Below, one piece after another: positions 34,529 to 45,527 of a DNA stretch of 64,000 bases. The number at the start of each line of letters is the position of its first letter. Positions within the stretch are counted from its first letter, which is position 1. The notes below the pieces were generated by a model. It was not told where the DNA came from. It was given only the letters and a program-made list of their open reading frames with translations, and did not search any database. A program made the position numbers and the translations under genes. The stretch comes from Gordius sp. MW1. Lineage: Eukaryota; Nematomorpha; Gordioida; Gordea; Gordiidae. The DNA is taken from assembly GCA_964036665.1 (NCBI GenBank), contig OZ038531.1, positions 17,546,168 to 17,610,167 on the forward strand, in the 5' to 3' direction.

Positions 34529-35104
34529 ATGGATTCTGATGACGGTATACTAAGCTAATAACCATCTTTTAAATTTATAGATATCAAATATAATCGTTTT
34601 GTATTACCAAATGATCAACCTTATAAGAAAAAAAGGAAAAATTGCCCTAACCCAAGAGATCATTATGGTTGGCTAAAGCTTGCAAATAAAGAGAATGAAC
34701 AACTTCTCAAAGTAATATTTTTTCATATATTCTTTATTGTTTAAATAATAAAATTTTGTTTTTGAATCTTCTATAGTTTTGATTATAAGTTTGTTATAAC
34801 TTTTAATGGTTAAACTCAAGTTATATATTTTTTTAAATATATGTAGATGTCTCAGACTGCTCCTGAAAAATTATTAGAGGTAAAAAGTAAAATAACCATG
34901 CGAAAGCTATTGGCAAAGATTGAAGGCAAACCCATCAAAGATGATGTTCAACTTTTGACCAAGTCCCTTTTAAAAACTAAACAAAAAAAGCAAATCCATA
35001 AACAAAAATGGGCAAAAAGAAAACATGAGCAAATGAAAGAATCCAAAAATTTAGAAAAGAAAAAATTGAAAAGAAAAAACAAAACAAGAAAATCTAAAAA
35101 ATAA
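34529..35104 (+). CDS. SURF6/Rrp14-type nucleolar protein, short (134 aa)
   Basis: Proposed exons are 34529-34544, 34581-34711 and 34847-35104 (stop TAA); phases agree. SURF6/Rrp14 proteins bind nucleic acid and act in ribosome biogenesis in the nucleolus. The family signature is in the last exon: KLLAKIEGKPIKDDVQLL, where EGxxIKDDxxLL is the SURF6 core, followed by a Lys/Arg-rich tail (KQKWAKRKHEQMKESKN, ending RKSKK). The middle exon reads DQPYKKKRKNCPNPRDHYGW. Known SURF6 proteins are much longer, so this is essentially the C-terminal domain alone. The first exon (five codons plus one base, then a 36-nt intron) is the weakest part; upstream coding exons could exist that I did not recognise. 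Confidence 0.7.
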
Positions 35105-36103
35105 AGACAAATCTAATAATTTATTTATCTTGAAATTTGTTAGAGAATGTAATTATAGTTACTATAATAAGAGTATTAATAGTTTTAATATTTGTTTGTA
35201 TCAAATGCTACTATTGAATTGTAAATTATATTTTGGTTAAACAATTATTTGGCTTTACTTGAAACTTTAAATTTTGGTTGTATTTGTAGGGTTTAAATTT
35301 GCAAAAAAATTATTCTACGAAAATAACTTATTGCTTTATTTTTAGAATCAAACAATTAAAAGACATTAGAAACTTTTTTAATCAAAATTATTATTTAAAC
35401 CATATTTTACTGTGAAGAAAAAAAATCATTCAATGATCCGCTTGGCTATAAGCAGATCCCTTTGTTTACAAAGCTTAACTAGCATTTAACCCTTTTGGTC
35501 TAGCTTATAAACTACTACCAATACATCATGCTTTTTTCATGAGAAAAATCTTAAACATCTTCAAAATTCAGCAGCCACTTTTTTATATATAGATATTTTA
35601 GAAGATTATCTACAATAATAGATCCTCTATAAAAACTATTAAATCTTCCTTTTAACAATATCAGCTGGTTGCAAGCCATCAACCAAATTTGGGGGCTATA
35701 AATTAGGTCCGCATTGACTACTTTAATCGTGCGTTTTAATTTGTCCTTTCAATCTGTGAAAGATCTTGTTTTTAAATAAACTTCTTATTGATTTTTTAAC
35801 TGAAATGGCCATATCGTCTTGAAATAAGAACGTCATACCAAGAACCAGCATACCGAGTCGGCCAAACAACGAGAGTCGGATGCCAGAATAGTATCACGCT
35901 CTGTCGCTTACCTACTTTCGAGTTGTGATACAGCGCAACATTTCAATCTCATGTCACTCACGAATGGCTTGAATGTATCCCAAGTAAATATTCGGGTCTT
36001 CTACCTTAAATCCAAGTATCGTATGCAATCGTTTTCCGACTAGGTATTAAAGTTACCAAAGAAAATCCCCGCAAAAAATGCCACAAGGAAATATATACGT
36101 GGG
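35105..36103. other. Intergenic spacer, no gene seen
   Basis: AT-rich 3' flank of the SURF6-like gene, then a more balanced stretch at about 35820-36060 with no frame or repeat ends I could support. Confidence 0.4.
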
Positions 36104-36252
36104 CATGGGCGTAGCCAGGTTTTGGATTAGGGGGGGGGGGATGGGAAAACGTTCAAAAGTTCAATATAGGAGGGCAAAACATAAATTTTTCAAAGTTTTT
36201 GCATTTAAATTTTTCTTTGTAAGAAGGGCACCTCCCCCTGGCTACGCCCATG
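36104..36252. mobile_element. hAT-like MITE, perfect 8-bp TSD
   Basis: 149 bp, CATGGGCGTAGCCAGG to CCTGGCTACGCCCATG (16-bp perfect inverted ends). Flanked by TACGTGGG at 36096-36103 and 36253-36260. It is the cleanest family member for defining the termini. Confidence 0.92.
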
Positions 36253-36392
36253 TACGTGGGCTCATTACCCGCTCCATTGCAAGTTCAACAAATATCGCTT
36301 TATTCGCGATTAAAAGATAAACCTTTAAAAAAACCGGCATTCCCTCCATCCATGAGCTATTCGATCCTTCTCTATAAGGCAGGATGAGTCCC

Positions 36393-36673
36393 GGCTAGAG
36401 CCTTTCACCAATTAAAATAATCGGGCTTGGGTCGGGCCTGATGAATTAATCCGATCAGAGGCCCGAGACAAAATCTAAAGATTTTTTATTGAGTAGGTTA
36501 TTAAGAGGGAACAAAATATTTTTATGTTAAATGAAAGGAGGTGGGTATTCTGAGTAAAACTTTTTATAAATTTACATTTCAAAAAATTCGGGCCGGGCTT
36601 AAGTGAAAAAATTTCAGGCTTGGGCAAAATAAAAAGTATTGGGCTCGGGCAGAAGAAATTCCATTTTGTTTAA
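36393..36673. mobile_element. Inverted, end-eroded copy of the 13327 GC-rich hAT-like element
   Basis: Begins CTAGAGCC and collinear with the reverse complement of 13327-13638, including AACAAAATATTTTTATGT and TTTATAAATTTACATTTC. The far end stops at CCATTTTGT without the CAGGGCTCTA terminus. Confidence 0.8.
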
Positions 36674-36783
36674 TCACATGGTAGGATGGGACTTAACTTG
36701 CGTTGATATCTTTGCGTCTTCTAATAACAATTTTAACTCACTATCTTGTGCCATAGATCTTAAAACACTTAAATACCGAGATA

Positions 36784-37037
36784 CATGGGCGCCCCCTCCC
36801 TAATTAAAAGAAAAAGAATTTTTCAATACAAAAATCATAAAAAATTATGTTTTGCCCCCCCCCCTAATTTGCCAGAGGTGGGCAGCCGGACCCCCTGCCC
36901 CCCCCCCATAATTTGCCCGGGGGGGGGAGGGCAGGCTTAATTAGGGGAGTTGCGTTTGCTCTCAGGAAAATTTTTGGATAGTAAATTTTTTTTATCTGTC
37001 CCCCCCCCCCTAATTCAAAACCCTGGCTACGCCCATG
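36784..37037. mobile_element. hAT-like MITE, long subfamily, perfect 8-bp TSD
   Basis: 254 bp, CATGGGCGCCCCC to CCTGGCTACGCCCATG. Flanked by CCGAGATA at 36776-36783 and 37038-37045. The left end has lost part of the usual GTAGCC sequence. Confidence 0.88.
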
Positions 37038-37045
37038 CCGAGATA

Positions 37046-38293
37046 TAATAAAATTTTTATCCCCACTTTTGGCAAATTGGCGTTTTGTAAATCGATAGAA
37101 AAGAGATCATCCTCAAAGCCAAATACTCACCCAGCTTTATTTTATGTTAAAAATCGGCGTTTTAATAGCAAAATATAATTATAAATCTTTATCTGACACA
37201 TGGCCCTTGTTGGCTCTTGACAGATCTGATGAATAGCTTTTTATTTATATTATTTTATGCTTGTTTATTGTATTGTATATTTTATGATTTTTTCCCCAAT
37301 AAAGGCATTTTAATAAAAAAAAATTTATAAATGAAATTACTTTTAAAGCATTATAAACGTTTTATATTACGCTCTTGCAATATTCTATTAGGAATAACTT
37401 AAAAGGGGAAAGTTTATACCCAAATTACTAAACACTTGTGTTGGATAGATTAACATGGTCTAAGGTTCAAAAGAATTTATGCAGCATTATTGCCCCAATT
37501 GAAGGTAATGGTTAACAATTTTAAGATATTAACGTAAGCAAAATATCTTCATTATAAAAAGCATAGATGGAATAGCAGTAGAAATATAAAACAACTTACA
37601 CATTTCTGCATTTTTAGATTGAGAAGGTTTAAAAGTACCAGTTTAACAATTTTTTCATATTTCATATACCTATTTTAATTAGTATATGACTAGAAAACTA
37701 TGGCAGATGGATGGCCCCAGTAAGAGCAGAACGTTATATGTCTGTTATTATTTTCAGGCCACATGTTAAAAGAGATAGTGATAAATTTAGCCATTGGTCT
37801 TTAATTCAAAAATTGCACTAAATGGCAGATAATTATAGTTTATTCTCATTTGTGGATACCACCCATCATAAATTGGGCCTCTGTTTATAAAATCCAAACC
37901 ATGGTTTTAAACCTTATTACTATCCTCGATTAAAACCTGTGTTAAAATTTGCTTGAAAAGATCAATTTAAAACTAAAACCTAAAGTACTGATACTAAAAG
38001 CAAACATTTGCTTTTAAATAAGAATGAAAAATGAAATCACTTATATAAGAGATAATCTTGCATCCAATAAAAATAACAACTTTTCTCAAAACACAGTATT
38101 AACTTTATTAAAATTTGATTTAATTATTATAGCGGACTACATTATTAGATAAAAGAATAAACATTAACAAAATGTAATATAATCATCAAAATCCCAAATG
38201 AAACTTCATCATGTCCTAATCTATTATAGATTTTCAAGACACAACTGCATATGTTTGGGAAGAAAATATTAAAGTTTGCCTTAAAGGCACACT
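37046..38293. other. Spacer and selenoprotein K 3' untranslated region
   Basis: AT-rich. A minus-strand AATAAA just above 38100 is a plausible poly(A) signal for selenoprotein K. No other gene seen. Confidence 0.45.
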
Positions 38294-38300
38294 TTAACCT
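38268..38300 (-). promoter_or_regulatory. Stem-loop directly after the selenoprotein K UGA
   Basis: On the minus strand GGTTAAAG pairs with CTTTAATA (one G-U), enclosing a second stem GCCT/AGGC. It starts two bases after the UGA. Its position suggests a recoding-stimulating structure; this is inference only, and it lacks the AUGA/GA quartet of a SECIS. Confidence 0.4.
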
Positions 38301-39038
38301 CAGGAACTTCCAGTCATTGGAGGGCAAGCAGCACCACCTACAAAAATACATATATTTAATTGGAATATAGTTTAAATAAATACTGTTTACCAGCTCTTCG
38401 CAATGTTGCTATGTTTGATCCTGGTCTGGGTCTAATAAGATTTGATAATTTAAGTTTTAATTATACCTGCCTGGTGGATTTCCTCGGTCATCATTTCTTC
38501 TATTAGATGTTGTAGGTTTGTTAGATGTAGAAGAAAGTTCCTAGACAATAAATATACTTTACTTTTTAAATTTTTTATGTACACACTTTTTAATTATGTA
38601 ATAATCACAAAAGATTTACTTACATTAGATGACTGATAACAATAAATAAAATTATATATGATTGCCAAAAGGGATTGATGAAATGATTTTAAACATGCAC
38701 CAAATACAGGCCTATTTTCATTTAAAAATAATAGACAAATTAAAATAAGATCTATTTACCTAATGTTAAAAAGTATGTATTTATTTTTTATAAAAATCGT
38801 AAGCAACGTCACATTAAATAGTTTTTAGCAGAGAAGGTAATTCATAGTTTTCTTGTCTTTATAAACTTACCCCAAAGAGCGTTTGAAAGCTATTAAAAGA
38901 TAAATATAAGATTTATTTAAAATATGCTTACAAAGCGCTTATAAAATTGAAAAAGGCCTGAAGAAGACCGAGAAAATATGCATAACTCCATGGTGGATGG
39001 CCTTGCACCACTGTGCCATCTTTATTGACAAAAGTCAT
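38294..39038 (-). CDS. SELENOK: Selenoprotein K (UGA read as selenocysteine)
   Basis: Five exons in transcript order: 39038-38932, 38889-38871, 38540-38467, 38431-38391, 38337-38294. They total 285 nt, or 94 residues, the same length as mammalian selenoprotein K. This small single-pass ER membrane protein binds the ERAD machinery and supports acylation by DHHC6. Visible features are a short lumenal N-terminus, a membrane helix at about residues 18-42 (SYAYFLGLLQAFFNF onward), a basic Gly/Pro-rich tail (RRNDDRGNPPGRPRPG) and the end CPPMTGSS-UGA-Gly-TAA. The UGA at 38302-38300 is at the family's Sec position, two codons from the end. Exon 2 is only 19 nt. Introns are 42, 330, 35 and 53 nt. A canonical SECIS element was not found by eye, so if recoding fails the product would end at residue 92. 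Confidence 0.88.
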
Positions 39039-39115
39039 TTCGATTTCAACGTAATCTCAGCTGATTAACGAGACAGCAGGTTTGTAACAAAAAAAATAAT
39101 GAGAACAAATTATTG

Positions 39116-39262
39116 TGCTCAGTAATTAATTCATTTTTTGCTCAGTAGAATAATTAAATGCTCAGTAGAATAATTAAATGCTCAGTAAATAATTTAATAT
39201 TCAGTAATTTAATTATTTGTTCAGTATAATATTCATTTGTTCAGTTTTTTATTCAAATCTTG
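39116..39262 (+). repeat. TGCTCAGTA tandem array, left, upstream of selenoprotein K
   Basis: About seven irregular units of roughly 20-24 bp built on TGCTCAGTAGAATAATTAAA. The inverse array is at 41497-41640. It begins fewer than 80 bp from the selenoprotein K start codon. Confidence 0.75.
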
Positions 39263-39457
39263 CTCAGCAATTTTTTTATTTATGGAAAGTAACTAAGAAT
39301 TAGTTTTTGAAATAAAATCCTAGAGCGAGATTCGAACCCAAGATATCTAAGTAAGAGTCTTGCGTGTTTCCCATAGAGTCAAAGTGCTCGCCTGAAAATT
39401 GGTTTATTTTTGTTTATATGTTGATTAAAATAAATTTTATTTCATACCTCCTCCAAG

Positions 39458-40973
39458 TGCAATTGTCTATCGTTTTGTAAACAATATATTGCAATCATGT
39501 CGTTGGGTTGGCAATTGAACTTAAATTTTGCCAACCACCTAAAGAAGCCAAAAGTGTGCCTATAGGCAGGGTTTCTTTCAGAAAAAATGCTCCGGGGGGG
39601 GGGGGGGGGTATTTTCAACTTCCGGGGGGGGGGGGGGTAAAAAAAATTTTAATTGCTAAACCATTTTGTATAATATTTTCTGATTTTTATTGGTGATATA
39701 AGTGATATATATGTAGATACATACATACACGCATAATAAATAATAAATAAATAAATAAATAAATACATGTAATATTTTAACGTGCAAGTGTTCTTTTAAG
39801 AAAGTATGTTGTAAATAGAACAGAGAGAGCATAAAGCCCCACCTAAGGCTTCATCAAAAATTAGCCACTTGTATTTAGATTTCCATGAAATCATAAATTT
39901 TTATGATGGTTTAAGTTTTAAATTTTGCCCATGTTTTTCACTTTAAACTGAGCAATTAGTAGAGCTGCCAATACACTCATATTTATCAATATATATTAAT
40001 AAAATAAAAACAACTTGCATAATTTTAATTACCAGCATTTTTATCATAAGAAAAAGAAGAGACAGTTTTCCCCACTCCAGTAGAATTACAATTTTCATCT
40101 TGACCTAAAACATGAAAATATATATAATACTTCTATATTAAAATTAAAATCTTTCTTGCCTCTTTCAGAGTTCATGTGAATTTCATTCCTGGAAGCAGAA
40201 TAATATCTGCCTTTAACTTATATATATTTAAAATATCTAATGCTTAAAAATAATTACCATAATTTCCTATAATAAGGGATAAAACAAGAGTTTTTTTTAA
40301 TTCAGTCTTATCTTTACCTATTACAAACAAACATATTCATGTCTTATTTTATATAAACATAAATACCCATACATAATGAAAATCATTCCAAATTAAATCA
40401 TATTTAACATCTTTTTATTAGGCTTTTTCTTTTTACTAAAGTAGTGTAAAAGAGTACTTTTATATCAGACATCTGCAATCCAAAATAAGCATATTATATC
40501 AATAAAAAACAAACAATAGAATCTATTATTAATAATAATTCTTTTTAAATTTATAAGTAAGATAGTGATTTAATAAATCTAAAAGCATTTATTGCTGTTT
40601 ATTTACCTATTATATTTTTTAATTAAAGATAATTTGTAACTTTCAAGATTGTAAATTAGGGTTCACAGATGTTAAAAAATGATGTCTATGAATGATTTCA
40701 ACCTGATTTGTAAAAAAAATTTAATTTCGCCAATTTTATATTTTTTTTTATTGACAAACTAAAATAATTTATTGAATTTCAATTTTAGCCTATTAATATA
40801 ATATGACTTCATGATGGAACTTGAGTTCATGCTTCCTTCAATCAAAACTCTCCGGGGGGGGGGTATTTGAAATTGCCCGGGGGGGCTTCCCCCTGAAAGA
40901 AACCCTGCCTATAGGGCAAAAAAGAAAACGAGGCAGACCCTCAAAGGCTAAATCAGCTTTTATTGTTCAGTAA
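39458..40973 (+). pseudogene. Relic of a SWIM zinc-finger transposase-like protein
   Basis: CNC, then (after a frame slip) YCNHVVGLAIELKFCQPPK and EAKSVPIG, then across the inserted element QKRKRGRPSKAKSAF and a stop at 40971. The CxC...CxH plus a basic KRKRGRP tail is the C-terminal layout of SWIM-domain transposases (MULE or Zisupton type). Only this end is recognisable. It is broken by a frameshift and by the hAT-like element at 39567-40907. Inverted TGCTCAGT arrays flank it, suggesting one decayed transposon at about 39.1-41.65 kb. Confidence 0.6.
39567..40907. mobile_element. 1341-bp hAT-like element inserted in the SWIM relic, 8-bp TSD
   Basis: Inverted ends CAGGGTTTCTTTCAG and CTGAAAGAAACCCTG. 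Flanked by CCTATAGG at 39559-39566 and 40908-40915. G runs follow the left end and precede the right end. The interior is AT-rich with no transposase recognised. Confidence 0.92.
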
Positions 40974-41496
40974 TGGTAAGTTTAGATTATTTAACATTTA
41001 TTATATAACAAAGATTAGGTTTTTGAAATGAAAGTTGTCTCCAACAAAATTTGTCTATTTTTCATAATTGTTAATTATTGTTATTCATCTGTATTTGTAA
41101 ATATTTGTGATTATATTCAAATAAAAATTTTATATTTTCCCTTCATAAAGTTTAAGATTGATAAATTTCAACAAAATTTGCAAAAAAATATATTATAAAC
41201 ATTTAAGATTTAAGAAGGGAAAGGCAGAGCATTTTAGAAATGGGAATTATAGGTCATTACTTTTCATAGCTTTTTTAATTTGCCATTTATTTATTTGAAG
41301 GGACAGAAAGGAGGACTAGGGAATAAATTCAAGACACTAAGATACCTTATAACCTTTAAAAATTTAACAATCAGGTCTCCAATCTATTTAATTTAGCCAA
41401 AATAAACTATTTCAATTTCCACACACTCAATTTAACTTTTTTTTACAAAATATTAGTGCTAAATAGATTAAGATTGAGTGTTATTTAATAAAAATA

Positions 41497-41640
41497 CTGA
41501 GCATTTTGGAGTTATAACTGAGCAATATTAAGATTACTTACTGAGCATTTTTGAATTTTGTACAGAGCATATTAATAAAATACTGAGCATATTTTACTGA
41601 GCATTTTTGATTTTTTTACTGAGCATTTAAATAACATCCA
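41497..41640 (-). repeat. TGCTCAGTA tandem array, right, inverted
   Basis: Units of ACTGAGCATTTTTGA type, the reverse complement of the array at 39116-39262. The pair looks like subterminal inverted arrays of one element. Confidence 0.7.
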
Positions 41641-42125
41641 AAAACAATGATCAACCACACAGGGATGTACGGGATGTATTATTATGTAGCGTAATTGTAA
41701 TGTATTGAATAAACACCCCTCTAGAAATAATAATTTAAGATAATAATATAAATTTTTAATTTAAGAGATATTAGGAATAAACTTTATTTTAAAAATATTA
41801 TCTCGAATCTTAAAAATTGTAGAATGACAAAAACTAATTGGTGCTGAGAAAGGCTGTGTTCATATTTTTGCGAATTTTCTAGCTAAAAAACCCTTCTGTT
41901 TTCTCGCGGGACAATAGTTCGAAATATTATCCAATTTAGTGTGATAGCTTAAAAATACCATTTAAAATTTTGTGATTGATTCCTCTATTTTTTATTGTAA
42001 CCTATTCCTAACTAATAATCTTGTCGTTGTTGGAGTTTGAACAATTTGTGATTGCCTAATGGGAGGATAAATTAATTTTCTAATTTAAATTTTATATTTG
42101 TATTAACTGCTATAATTAAATTACA

Positions 42126-43440
42126 CAGGCGCGTAGCAAGGATTTTCTCATTGGGGGAAGCTGCCAATTTTTTTTGACACTTTATTTATAATTAAAAATG
42201 AAAATTAAATAAACAAAAAGTCAGGCCCGCTGCTGGACCCACTCGGCCAAGGGGCCGGGCAGGCAACCGTCGTAAATTAAGAATATCAAGTAGACTTGGG
42301 CGGGCACCATAATAATGAGATTTTTTATATAGTTACTATATTTTGTCACCTATTTATTTATAAAAATTATAGAATTAAATCAAAAATATTCGAAAATAAA
42401 ACAAAATTAATGCTTGAAATTAAAAATCGTCTTTTTGGGCCCGGACAGCATGAGCAAATTGGGCAATAAAGGGTTTGGGCTGTGGCGGGCAATTTAGTTA
42501 TTAAACCGTGATGGGTCTAGCAGAAATTTTAGACAAATATGATATATGATAAAAATATTAATTCTTTATAGAATGGGGAACATTATAATAAATAGTCATT
42601 TATTGTCATTTAGAGTTTCACCTGAAGTAGGAGAATTACCTATGATTCGTTAATGTTGCCAATTCATTCCAACGATATCGTGACATCCTATTTTTTAAAT
42701 ATCACTTGAGTATGGAAAAACTACGGTCATTGATGCAGGTTGTGTTAAGAAGACAAAAAAATGTGGTTAAAGCTTTTTGCCGTAAATTTAATTTAAAAAC
42801 AAATATAAATCTTTTAAGGTATTTTTAAGTAAGTCTTTTATCAGACTAATTTTTTTTTAAATTTTGCTACACTAGAGGTGATACGTTTTCATCTATATCT
42901 TTAAGCTACAGGGTATCATCTACAGATTATTAATCAGTGCATTAAAAGTTATATAATATATATATAATATAGGATAGATAACTATGAAGAATCTTTATTT
43001 TGATAATCAATGTTTAATTAGGTTTTGGATATGCATATGTTTTGTCTGTATATGCTCAAGTAACAACTTAAAAAATAAACCATAATAATAATTATAACAA
43101 TTGAAATTTTTAAGAAATTATTTCCTATATTAAACATAATCGCTAGTTAGCCACTTCCTGGGACGATCTGGTGTTTTTACGGGAATTAAACGTTGTGAAC
43201 CAAGTTTTTTTTCATATCAATTTTAACAATCATATTCGGAAATTTTACAATGCATTTTGTCAAAAATAAAATTAAAAAAATTTGATGTATATAATATGTT
43301 TCCATGTTTTTATAAGTGTCTTAAAGTCTTTTATGCAATTAAACTATAATATTTTAGCCCATATACTCTAGTTATTAATTTTAACAAAATCAAATTTTGG
43401 CCAGGGAGGAAGTCCAGCTCCCCCCCCTTGGCTACGCCTG
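42126..43440. mobile_element. 1315-bp hAT-like element, 8-bp TSD
   Basis: Ends CAGGCGCGTAGCAAGG and CCTTGGCTACGCCTG. Flanked by AAATTACA at 42118-42125 and 43441-43448. A GC-rich GGCCCGCT/GGGCCGGGCAGG patch lies at about 42225-42530. No coding frame recognised. The terminus resembles that of the CATGGGCGTAGCC family. Confidence 0.9.
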
Positions 43441-44412
43441 AAATTACAGATAGTAAAGTCACTTCCAGAAAAATTTTTGTTGCAATCATATAGAGTTACA
43501 TTTGGCAAATATACTACCCAACTCATTATGTATTCAAAATATCACAACTCTTGATTGTTGTGTATTTTACAACCGATGTCCTGGGATGGAGAACAGAAAA
43601 CATTTTGACGTAGGATGAGCAAAGGTTTTAAGGCACGATGACAAGCATAATACAAAGAATGATAACTAGTTAGGGCGATGACAACAAGAGGATCTCAATG
43701 AAAAATTTGGCCGCAATTCACTGAAGATCGCCTAATTATTCAGAATCGCAGGAACTTTATATTACTCGGCAATAAGCTTAATATTGAACGATTGCAGACA
43801 TAAAATCTGGCGCTTAACGCAAAGACCCTCTCGGTTCCAATTATTCTGCATTATACAAAATCGAGTGCGATTCAGGTTGGCTGAACAATATTTCATCAGC
43901 AACTTAACAACCGATGCTACGAAAAACTTAAATCATTCGAGAAACCGCTACCCTATCAAAATAATTTGCCTTTTGACATCTCTTTTAGTAGCACAAAATT
44001 ATTTTTAGCGTCAAAGTATTGTGTATTATATTATGTAATAAAAAATGTATATTTAACAGGAATTGTTCCCTAATTATTATATTTATATCATGTGTTTTGG
44101 ATAGAGCTGTTATGTAACTAGTTCCTGGAATTAGTTCCTTTTTGGAAAAAATTAAATGTATTTATTTACTTTACTTGCATGGGAACTGTAACTTTAGTTG
44201 GTTACATTTTTTGGTAATAGTTCAATAAAGTTATAGTTACTTTCCATTATATTAAAATTCATTAATAAGTTTGAAAATCAAAGTAAGTTGCCTAGTTTCT
44301 GTTTATCGCTTTTTAATTCGATATTCTTGACGGAATAAATGTGAATATTGTTACTCTTTTTCTTTTCTGATAAACTAATATATATTATCTTTATTTATTT
44401 GAATATAATAAT

Positions 44413-44639
44413 CATGGGCGTAGGCAGGGGGGGGGCGGCCCCCCCCCCTAATTTAAAATTTTTTTTATCAATACAAAAACCCTTAGAAATTAAAAAAAAT
44501 ATGATTTGCCCCCCCCCCCCTAATTTGCCAGGGGGGCAGGGGGTCTGGCTGCCCCCACTGCCTAATTAGGGGAGTTGCGTTTGCTCTCAGGAAATTTTTT
44601 TTGTTTAATCTGCCCCCCCCCCCTAATTCAACGCCCATG
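44413..44639. mobile_element. hAT-like MITE, long subfamily, left partner of a possible composite
   Basis: CATGGGCGTAGGCAGG to CGCCCATG. Its own flanks (ATAATAAT and ATTTGGTA) do not match, but the left flank equals the right flank of the copy at 45528-45854. Confidence 0.85.
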
Positions 44640-44640
44640 A

Positions 44641-45190
44641 TTTGGTACATTTAACAACCTAAGGGATATTTGAGTGATTTAAATACATTGAGCTTTAGCT
44701 AATGATCATTATACTATGTTTATAAGCCTATCCTTTTAAATGTAATTTTGGTAAAGCCAATTGATAAACTTAATATTGTATTTGGTACATTTATAATAAC
44801 CTAAGGGATAGCTGAGTGAGTATTTAAATAGATTAAGCTTGAGCTAATGATCATTATATCTGATCTATGTTTATAAGCCTATCCTTTTAAATGTAATTTT
44901 GGTAAAGCTAATTGATGAACTCAATATTGTATTTGGTACATTTATAATAACCTAAGGGATAGCTGAGTGAGTATTTAAATACATTGAGCTTGAGCTAATG
45001 ATCATTATATCTGATCTATGCCTATAAGCCTATCCTTTTAAATGTAATTTTGGTAAAGCTAATTGATAAACTCAATATTGTATTTGGTACAATTATAATA
45101 ACCTTAAGGATATTTGAGTTAGTATTTGAATACATTGAGTTTGAGCTAATGATCATTATATCTAATCTATGTTTATAAGCCTATCCTATT
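44641..45190 (+). repeat. Four-copy tandem repeat, period about 140-151 bp
   Basis: Units restart at TTTGGTACA near 44641, 44781, 44932 and 45083. They share AACCTAAGGGATA, GAGCTAATGATCATTATA and TTTATAAGCCTATCCT. Copies differ by small indels. It is bracketed by two MITEs of one family. Confidence 0.9.
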
Positions 45191-45527
45191 AATTATTTTT
45201 AATGTCTATAAGCTTAAAACTAAGGTAAAGTTTATAACTAAGGCTAATTCTATATAATAAAAGATTTTTTAATAAGCTTCAAATGATTATGTGCATTTTT
45301 AATTAGAGATATTAAATGGAATAAAATACATATGCTTGAGCTTGTCTAAACTCATATTCATAATTTTCTTGATCTAACCTAAAAATTATTATGAATTACA
45401 TGTTAAAAAAAGATTTGATAATATACTTAAATGGCTAAATTGATAGTTTGTTAGTGATTCTCTAAATTTTAATTTATAATTTAGATAATTATGCATAGTA
45501 ATTACTTGAAATATTTTGAAAGTCTTG

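Noticed and set aside
38181..38213. Possible SECIS with ATGATGA and TGATGAT on the minus strand
   Set aside because: The two motifs are too close and the sequence between does not pair into the required helix with an AA-containing apical loop.
39318..39395. tRNA-like segment on the minus strand (GGGTTCGAATCTCGCT, B-box-like)
   Set aside because: A cloverleaf with a paired acceptor stem and a good A box could not be built; perhaps a SINE remnant.
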